Assembly (NCBI RefSeq): GCF_019175285.1
Contig: NC_056528.1
Span: 20,895,066-20,959,065 of the forward strand
Direction of reading: 5' to 3'
DNA length: 64,000 nt
Source of the DNA: Sceloporus undulatus
Lineage: Eukaryota > Chordata > Lepidosauria > Squamata > Phrynosomatidae
Every line of letters begins with the position of its first letter. Position 1 is the first letter of the stretch. This document shows positions 58,807 to 64,000 of the stretch, in pieces. The translations under genes were made by a program, and so were the position numbers. The notes beneath the pieces were generated by a model. The model did no database searches, was not told where the DNA came from, and saw nothing but the letters and a program-made list of their open reading frames with translations.

Positions 58807-59111
58807 CAGTGCAGAAGAAAGCAGAGATAAGGAACAGAATGCAATTGCATGTTTCACATTTCATTGGGGAAAACACCAATTTAGAAACTAAAAATTAAAA
58901 CTAGGAGAGAGGGGGGAAAACAATAATGTTCTGGGCCCCACAACAAAGTAAAACTCCCAGAATTCCATAGCAAAGAGACAGAAAAACAAAGAGTCAAAGC
59001 GGCGGCGGGGGGGCAAAGAAGCCATTGGCGCTTAATACGCCCCCATTATTATTATTATTATTAATTACTATTATTACTCCTTCTCTACCTGTTTTTGTGG
59101 AGGCTCGACAT
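43089..59111 (-). CDS. TBC1D13: TBC1 domain family member 13 (Rab GTPase-activating protein)
   Basis: TBC-domain GAP; the mammalian protein acts on Rab35 and affects GLUT4 trafficking. Twelve exons on the minus strand, all GT-AG: 59089-59111, 55748-55821, 51835-51875, 51431-51492, 50601-50700, 49588-49670, 49319-49478, 47802-48012, 47555-47718, 44813-44973, 43419-43476, 43089-43154 (TAG). Phases join to exactly 400 residues, as in human. The N-terminus is MSSLHKN then RIAEFQDILSEP. GGLRCLCWK lies near 38-46. The arginine-finger motif IDKDVRR is at 123-129, the glutamine-finger YVQGMNEIVGP at 227-237. RFDFLLLVCCAMLM and a C-terminal KKAKDLQDSK follow. Both catalytic fingers are intact, so an active GAP is expected. 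Exon 1 encodes only seven full codons. Confidence 0.96.
43910..44430 (+). repeat. CR1-like LINE fragment
   Basis: GTACTTCTTCTCACAGCA, CACTACAAGAAGAGGTAGAG and CCTCCAGGATCTGAGGCAG recall a common sauropsid LINE 3' region. The assignment is from memory. TBC1D13 intron 10. Confidence 0.45.
45360..45560 (+). repeat. tRNA-derived SINE (second family)
   Basis: ACCTGCTTTGCATAGAGATG then GGTCCCAAGTTCAATCC gives an A/B-box-like head. GACTCAGTCAGAGCAGACAA follows in the body. A reversed piece of the same family lies at about 50095-50180. TBC1D13 intron 9. Confidence 0.5.
46680..47180 (-). mobile_element. L1-type LINE reverse-transcriptase fragment
   Basis: The minus strand reads IYIPSHKKGGTRDC then IPEVQAGFRKEEALETT, the N-terminal half of the RT domain. 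It is interrupted and inactive. TBC1D13 intron 9. Confidence 0.65.
49817..49975 (-). repeat. CORE-type SINE, 3' part
   Basis: Reversed SINE: the plus strand begins with a GTT tail, then ATGCCTTCAAGTCATTTCTG, then GAGGCTGAGAGAGTGTGACT. TBC1D13 intron 5. Confidence 0.7.
52150..55747. other. TBC1D13 intron 2
   Basis: An L2-like LINE 3' region lies at about 52720-53160: it encodes LPIHFWTQFNVF and GSGPGYLKDHICP, ends in TAAATAAATA. Two SINEs lie in opposite orientation at 53690-53885 (-) and 53978-54140 (+). I recognise nothing in 54200-55700. Confidence 0.55.
55822..59088. other. TBC1D13 intron 1
   Basis: A minus-strand SINE lies at 56700-56882 and a plus-strand one at 57875-58035. A tandem duplication occupies 58035-58410. 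A (TA)n run lies at 58770-58800. A MITE fragment lies at 58930-58978. A TTA/ATT run lies next to the exon 1 donor. The stretch 55900-56690 shows nothing recognisable. Confidence 0.55.
58035..58410. repeat. Tandem duplication, period about 190 bp
   Basis: Two diverged copies both contain GCAATTGATGATAGT, TGTACTGTTTTGATCATACT and end in a (TGAT)n/(TTGA)n run followed by ACAACAACA. The AAC-rich junction looks like a retroelement tail. Confidence 0.75.
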
Positions 59112-60600
59112 GATGATGATGAAGATGGTGGCGGTCGTTGTGGAAAAGAAGAAGGAGAAAGAGAAAGAGGAGGAGAAGAAAGGGAAGGGGAAAGAGAAGA
59201 AGGGAGAGAGAGAAGGAGGCGAGGCCTGCTCCTTCTTCTTCTATCTTGTTCTTCCTCTTCTTCCTCTGGAGGCCAACCAGGCCCCATTCGCGGGAGGAAA
59301 TGGAAGGGAACGAACCAATCAATATATAAATGAAATGGAGAGAGGGAAAAAGAGGAAGGAGGAGGAGAGGCAGAAAGAGAGATAGATAGAAAGAGGGAGG
59401 CGCTCTTAGGCTGGGCTTATTATTATGAAGGCCCTCCCGCCTTTTATCCCTCCATCTCTGAGGGGATGGAAGGCAATATAGATGCAGCTCTGTGTGGGGC
59501 TCATGTTTTACTTATTTATTCCTTTATTTATGTCATGGAAGAAGCTGGAGATGCACAATTCACACATAGACATATAATATTATACACACAGTCAGATATA
59601 TATATATATATATATATCTGTACACACATATATAATATTATATATACACAGTTATATATAATAGTATGTATAATTTTATTGGTGACTTGAATGTCAGTAT
59701 TGGGGCCTTGGAGGGCAGTTCCCATCATCCCCAGGCGATGCAGAAGGAGCCCCTCAAAAGGCTTTGGAATGAAATCCCCATCATCCTCTGGCCCTCAGGG
59801 GCGGTGGCGGCCATGTTTTCCCAGGGATGATGGGAATTGTAGTGCGAAAGGGGGCTCTGTGGCTGCTGTCTTGCTCTCTGCCGCCCTCTGGTGGCGCCCT
59901 TTGCGCACTGCAGGCTTCATGACTCATGGCTACGAGGCTTCTCTCGGGCGCCCTCCTGTGGAGACTATCGGCCATGGATGGATCTCGCAATTTCGCTTTT
60001 GCGCTCGCAATGTCTCGCCTTGGGCAAGTCACAGGAGGGCCATGGCAAACCCATATGCACATATATATATATATATATAGTCTCAGAGGAGGGCCATATG
60101 CATATATAATTATATATTTTTATTTATTTATTATTTATCAGCCAATCAGAGCGCAGGAAGGGCCAGGTGAATGGGGCCACGCCCCTCAAGGTTCAGGGGG
60201 AGGAGTCTGGGACACAGAGCAGCAGACCTCTGGAATTGCAGGACAGAATAGCTTAGCAAGGCATAGAACAGGACAGGATGCCTGGCCCTTCCTGCGCTCT
60301 GATTGGCTACCAATTCCTGAGGGGTGTGGCCTCATTCATCCTCTGAGGCGCGATGCCAATAGTGGCCGCCAGAGGGCGCTCCAGGACAGGAGTTTGTATT
60401 TAGAGCCAATACTGTACTGTATCATTACATTCATTGAATTCATATAATATCTATATTCTCCCAGCCACAGGATTCAAGGCAGCAGCCTCTCTATTGGAAA
60501 GACCTGGAGGGGGACACTTAATGCCCCGGAACCTTCCTCCGGAGCTTTTGTTTCCCAATTGGAGGGGGAAGAGATTGAGAAGGACCGTGGTCCTTTGACC
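59112..60600. promoter_or_regulatory. Divergent TBC1D13/ZER1 promoter region
   Basis: It lies between the TBC1D13 ATG and the ZER1 first exon. It contains a GA/CT-rich part at 59115-59400 that is probably TBC1D13 5' UTR, (TA)n runs at 59597-59620 and 60060-60080, and motifs for CTCF (59881-59895 minus, 59948-59961 minus, 60366-60379 plus). It also has a GFY/ZNF143-like site at 59824-59843 and two NF-Y/KLF modules (60140-60190, 60281-60337). Confidence 0.6.
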
Positions 60601-60793
60601 GGAAGTGACGCGCGGATTTGTTGACAGCGGCCGTGTTTGGAGTGTGAGTGTGTGGAGCGGCTGATGCCAAGGAAGGAGAGGGAAGGAGAAGAGGCAGCTC
60701 CGGTGGGAAGCCGGGACTCCGCTCCCTCCTTTCTCCGGAACCGGAACCAGATCCAAGGCAGACCCATCCTCACCCATAGAGCTGGGGAGGCAG
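60598..60793 (+). other. ZER1: Non-coding first exon of ZER1
   Basis: A CpG-rich start region opens with ACCGGAAGTGACGCGCG (ETS and CRE-like) at 60598-60614. A GAGGCAG|GTGAGTG splice donor ends the exon at 60793. The exact start is inferred. A short open frame overlaps but is not in phase with the ZER1 coding exon. Confidence 0.6.
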
Positions 60794-60857
60794 GTGAGTG
60801 TATGGAGGATAGATACATAGATGGAGGAAGGGGTGAAAGGAGGAGGAGGTTAAACCA

Positions 60858-61096
60858 GGATGCATCCAGACTGGAGGAATAATCCGGTTTGAGACCCCTT
60901 TAACTCTATCTGGCTCAAAGGCTATGGAATTCTGGGAGTTGGAGTTTCTTGTGGGGCCCAGAGCAGAGCAGAGCTTGGATTTTAAGAGGGGGCTGGGGAA
61001 TTGTGGAGACTGGAATGAACTACAGTTCCCAGGATTCCCTAGCACTGAGCCAGGGCAGTTAAAGGGGTCTCAAGATGGATGATTTCTGCAGTGTGC
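60858..61096. mobile_element. Palindromic MITE in ZER1 intron 1
   Basis: It runs from GCATCCAGACTGGAGGAATA to GATTTCTGCAGTGTGCG, with GAATTCTGGGAGTTGGAG on one side and CTACAGTTCCCAGGATTCC on the other. It combines features of both MITE subfamilies. Confidence 0.75.
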
Positions 61097-61299
61097 GTCT
61101 TCCTGCATGGCATTATGGGTCCACACTGGATGACCCTCAGGGAATCTCTTCCATCTCTCTGATCCCTTGAAGCACCAGCCCTCTTTGGGCAAGAAGGCTC
61201 AAGACTTTTGCAAGGCGTGGATCCCAGGCTATCCAATGCTGGCAGATGGGAAGGGAGAGGAAGCGCAGGATTTGCACTCTCCTCCTTTTTCCTCTACTC

Positions 61300-61851
61300 T
61301 AAAATGTCCCAGGATTCCATAGCATTGAGCTGCGGCGGTTAAAGCGGTGCCAAAGTGCTTTATTTTCTCAATACGGATGCAGACTGAGTGAGGGAGCAAA
61401 AGGGAAGATGATGCAGTTCAACAGCACTTTAACAGCACTTAGGCTCCATCCTATTGAATCCTGGGATGGATAGTTTGGTGAGGCACCAGCCCTCTTTGGG
61501 CAAGAAGGCTAAAGACCTTTTAAAACTACACATCCCAGGATTCCATAGCATGGAGTCATGGCAGTTAAAGGAGTGCCAGAGTGCTTCATTTCTGCAATGC
61601 AGATGCAGCCGGAGTAAGGGATTATTTGATTCCCTGCACCGTAGGGTGCATCCACACTGTAGAAATAATGCAGTTTGACACTACTTCAACCGCTATGGCT
61701 CCATCCTACAGAATTGTGGGATATGTAGTTTGTCGAGGCACCAGCACTCATTAGCAGAGATGGCTAAAGACCTTGCAAAACTACACATCTCAGGAATTCC
61801 AGCACTTAAAGTGATGTCAAGCTGCATTATTTCTACAGTGTAGAATACACT
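61300..61851. mobile_element. Three adjoining palindromic MITE copies
   Basis: A right half lies at 61300-61382. Full copies lie at 61412-61610 and 61644-61851. The last has well-preserved TGCATCCACACTGTAG / CTACAGTGTAG ends. Confidence 0.75.
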
Positions 61852-61869
61852 AGAAGGCAACATATTTGT

Positions 61870-63052
61870 TCCTAGGCATGAAGTTCTTCCTGATGTTTAG
61901 GTGGAATCTCTTTTCCTGTAGCTTGAATACATTGCTCCATGTCCTGTTCTCTGGGGCTGCAGCAAACAAGCTTGCTCCATCCTCAACATGACATCCCTTC
62001 AGATATTTAAACAAGGCTATCACATCACCTCTTAACCTTCCCTTCTTCAGGCTAAACATACTCTGTAAGATTAGCATATTATCTATTTTCATAAATTGCA
62101 TAACGCCCACATTTCTGTCTTTATGAAGAGGCCACCCTTCAAATTACAGGACTGTTTGGCACCTTGTTCAATCTCTACCAGAGAAAAACCTTTCCATCCA
62201 TGGAATACCTGATATGCCTTATAATAGGGGCAGGGCTACTGGATCTCAAGTAACAGAGATAATAAGAGACACCTGGCAACCCTAAATCTGTCTGGGATGC
62301 AGTTAGTGGTTTATAAACTCCTGATATGTTTGCTGTGGTGACACTCCAGTTAAGGAGGTATAGAGTCTTGTTTTCAGCCCTGCTTAAAGAGATGCACTTG
62401 GTTCCTTCCAAAGTTGTCCTGCTCCAGCTAACCTTGGCATTTACCTGTAAAGCAGTGAGTTGTCTTAGGTCACCTGATGCTGATCCTACAGAAAGGGAGG
62501 AAGTGGAAATTTACCACCTGTCATCTAACTCTGTGATCTCCCTTCACTGCCGATTTTTAACTATCTACAAATGACTTTGAACAGTTTCATAGCATATTGT
62601 AAAGCAGCATGTATGTCTGTGGAAAGCTAAGATTTTTGAGGCTGGAAACAACACAGACTGAGATACTGAGTGTTTGGTGGTTGATGTTAACTGAGAGTGC
62701 ATCTACACAATGTAGTGTGACCTCACTTTAAGTGCTGTAGCTCCATCCTGTGGAATCCTGGGATCTATAGTTCTGCGAGGTCTTTTGCGTCATATGCTTT
62801 TACTGTATTTAAACTACCTTTATTGTTTCAAACTGCTTTTAACTTGTTTGTTTTTCATTTTACTTGGATAGCTGCCCTGAGACCTTTTTGAAATGAGATG
62901 AGATGGGGAAGAGATATTGTAATAAGCAATACATAAATAAATACGTTGGTCATTCAATTGATTCAATCAGGTCTTTACTGGGAATGAGGAATGTTATCCC
63001 TTGAATGGCTTTTTAAAATAGCTGATTTCTCTTTCTCTCACTCTTCCCGCAG
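61870..63052. other. ZER1 intron 1, LINE pieces
   Basis: A reversed CR1 3' region lies at 61870-62100 (TTTAGGTGGAATCTCTTTTCC). A MITE half lies at 62695-62785. An L2-type tail lies at 62795-62945. The rest shows nothing I recognise. Confidence 0.55.
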
Positions 63053-63356
63053 CTGCCTTGACAGAATTGGGAAGTCAACTCGGAAATCTGGAAAGAAGGG
63101 AAGGGAATTTCTACGGGGGGAGGAAAAAAGTGCCAATTGCCTCCTCGCCTCACGTTCCTCCCCCTCCCTCCCCTCTTTCCCCCCTCTATTGCCACAAAAT
63201 GGCCTCCGACAGCCCAGAGTCCCTGATGACCCTGTGTACCGATTACTGTCTTCACAATTTGGAAGGGACCCTCTTCTACTTGCTGGACAATGAGACCCTC
63301 CGTCTCCACCCGGATATATTCCTTCCAAGTGAGATCTGTGACAGACTCGTCAATGA
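63053..63356 (+). CDS. ZER1: ZER1, first coding exon (partial gene)
   Basis: Substrate receptor of CUL2-RING ubiquitin ligases; the human protein recognises glycine N-degrons. Only the exon at 63053-63356 is in the window: 5' UTR 63053-63198, ATG 63199. It encodes 52 full codons, MASDSPESLMTLCTDYCLHN onward to LHPDIFLPSEICDRLVN, ending at a GA|GTAAGT donor. This closely matches the human N-terminus, including the SEICDRL segment of the VHL-type box. The leucine-rich and ARM repeats lie beyond the window. The acceptor is CTTCCCGCAG. Confidence 0.93.
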
Positions 63357-64000
63357 GTAAGTTGTTGGTATTTATACTCACTGTGCATCTGGGTGAGGTT
63401 TTTATGGTACAGGTTCCTTGTTTGTTCCCAGAATTTAATGAGGAATTGAATCCTGGTCTCCAGAGTCATAGTCCAGCACTCAACCTGCTATGCTATGCTG
63501 GCTCTCGAAACCTTCCTCCACCACTCCACTTAATCTCAGCTTTAAAACCTACAGTTCCCAGAATTCCATAGCACTGAACGATGGCAGTTAAAGTGATGTC
63601 AAATTGGATTATTTCTGCAGTTCAGATGCAGCCCTAGACGTAACTCTACTTCCTCAGATGCATGGAGTGAAGTGCCTAGGGACAGACCTTTATAAGCAGG
63701 CTGTGTTTGTGACTGGCAGTAGAAATGCAAAACTTCTGGGTATGGTGATGAAGGCTGCATCGACACTACAGAAATAATGCAGTTTGACACTGCTTTAACT
63801 GCCATGGCTCAATTCTATGGAATTCTGGGATTTGTAGTTTTGTGAGACTACCCCTAGAGAGAATTTGGAGGCAAAAGACTTTGTGGGGGTGTCACACGCC
63901 AAGATCTCCTCAGGGGACCAATGCAGTCCCACCTTCCACAGTTGCCCACCCCTACAATAAGAAACAATCAAATGGTTTCTTGCAGGGCTTTTATTGTTTT
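63357..64000. other. ZER1 intron 2 (start)
   Basis: A minus-strand SINE head lies at about 63405-63510 (CTGGTCTCCAGAGTCATAG). A MITE right half lies at 63543-63638 and a left half at 63750-63848. I recognise nothing in the last 150 bp. Confidence 0.55.

Noticed and set aside
59115-59385. Several Arg/Glu/Lys-rich frames upstream of TBC1D13
   Set aside because: They come from simple GA/CT-rich sequence in the likely 5' UTR and promoter; none resembles a protein family.
60637-60882. Open frame of 81 codons over the ZER1 first exon
   Set aside because: It crosses the GTGAGTG donor at 60794 and is not in phase with the ZER1 coding exon.

Overview
The window is vertebrate nuclear DNA, almost certainly from a squamate reptile (a lizard, possibly an iguanian). 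Intron-rich genes with GT-AG splice sites sit among CR1, L2 and L1 LINE pieces, a Sauria-SINE-like element with a BovB/RTE-type 3' end, CORE-type tRNA SINEs, 5S-rRNA-derived SINEs, hAT and Tigger-like DNA transposons, and a very abundant palindromic MITE. There is no bacterial or plasmid content.

Five protein-coding genes are supported, in the order and relative orientation I recall for human 9q34.11: KYAT1 (+, coding exons 12714-26351), SPOUT1 (+, 28772-35823), ENDOG (-, 37417-40904), TBC1D13 (-, 43089-59111) and the first coding exon of ZER1 (+, 63199-63356, running off the window). I assembled the exons by hand with phase checks. KYAT1 gives 426 codons, SPOUT1 382, ENDOG 286 and TBC1D13 400, all close to the human lengths. 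Catalytic residues are in place, so all four look functional.

Layout: 1-5000 is repeat-rich intergenic DNA. 4950-5280 is a CpG-rich, probably bidirectional promoter with clustered YY1-like and CTCF-like motifs; by synteny the leftward partner should be LRRC8A. KYAT1 intron 1 (about 7.5 kb) is mostly repeats. KYAT1 intron 4 carries an antisense LTR element (16770-20483) bounded by a 5-bp target duplication. SPOUT1 and ENDOG are tail to tail. A near-perfect 200-bp palindrome and two tandem CACGTG E-boxes sit just upstream of ENDOG. TBC1D13 and ZER1 are head to head across about 1.5 kb that holds three CTCF-like sites, a GFY/ZNF143-like site and two NF-Y/KLF modules in opposite orientations.

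The genes do not form one pathway: KYAT1 is kynurenine/glutamine metabolism, SPOUT1 an RNA methyltransferase-fold protein, ENDOG a mitochondrial nuclease, TBC1D13 a Rab GAP and ZER1 a CUL2 ubiquitin-ligase receptor. The strongest unusual signals are regulatory and repeat-derived. No undescribed multi-gene system was found.
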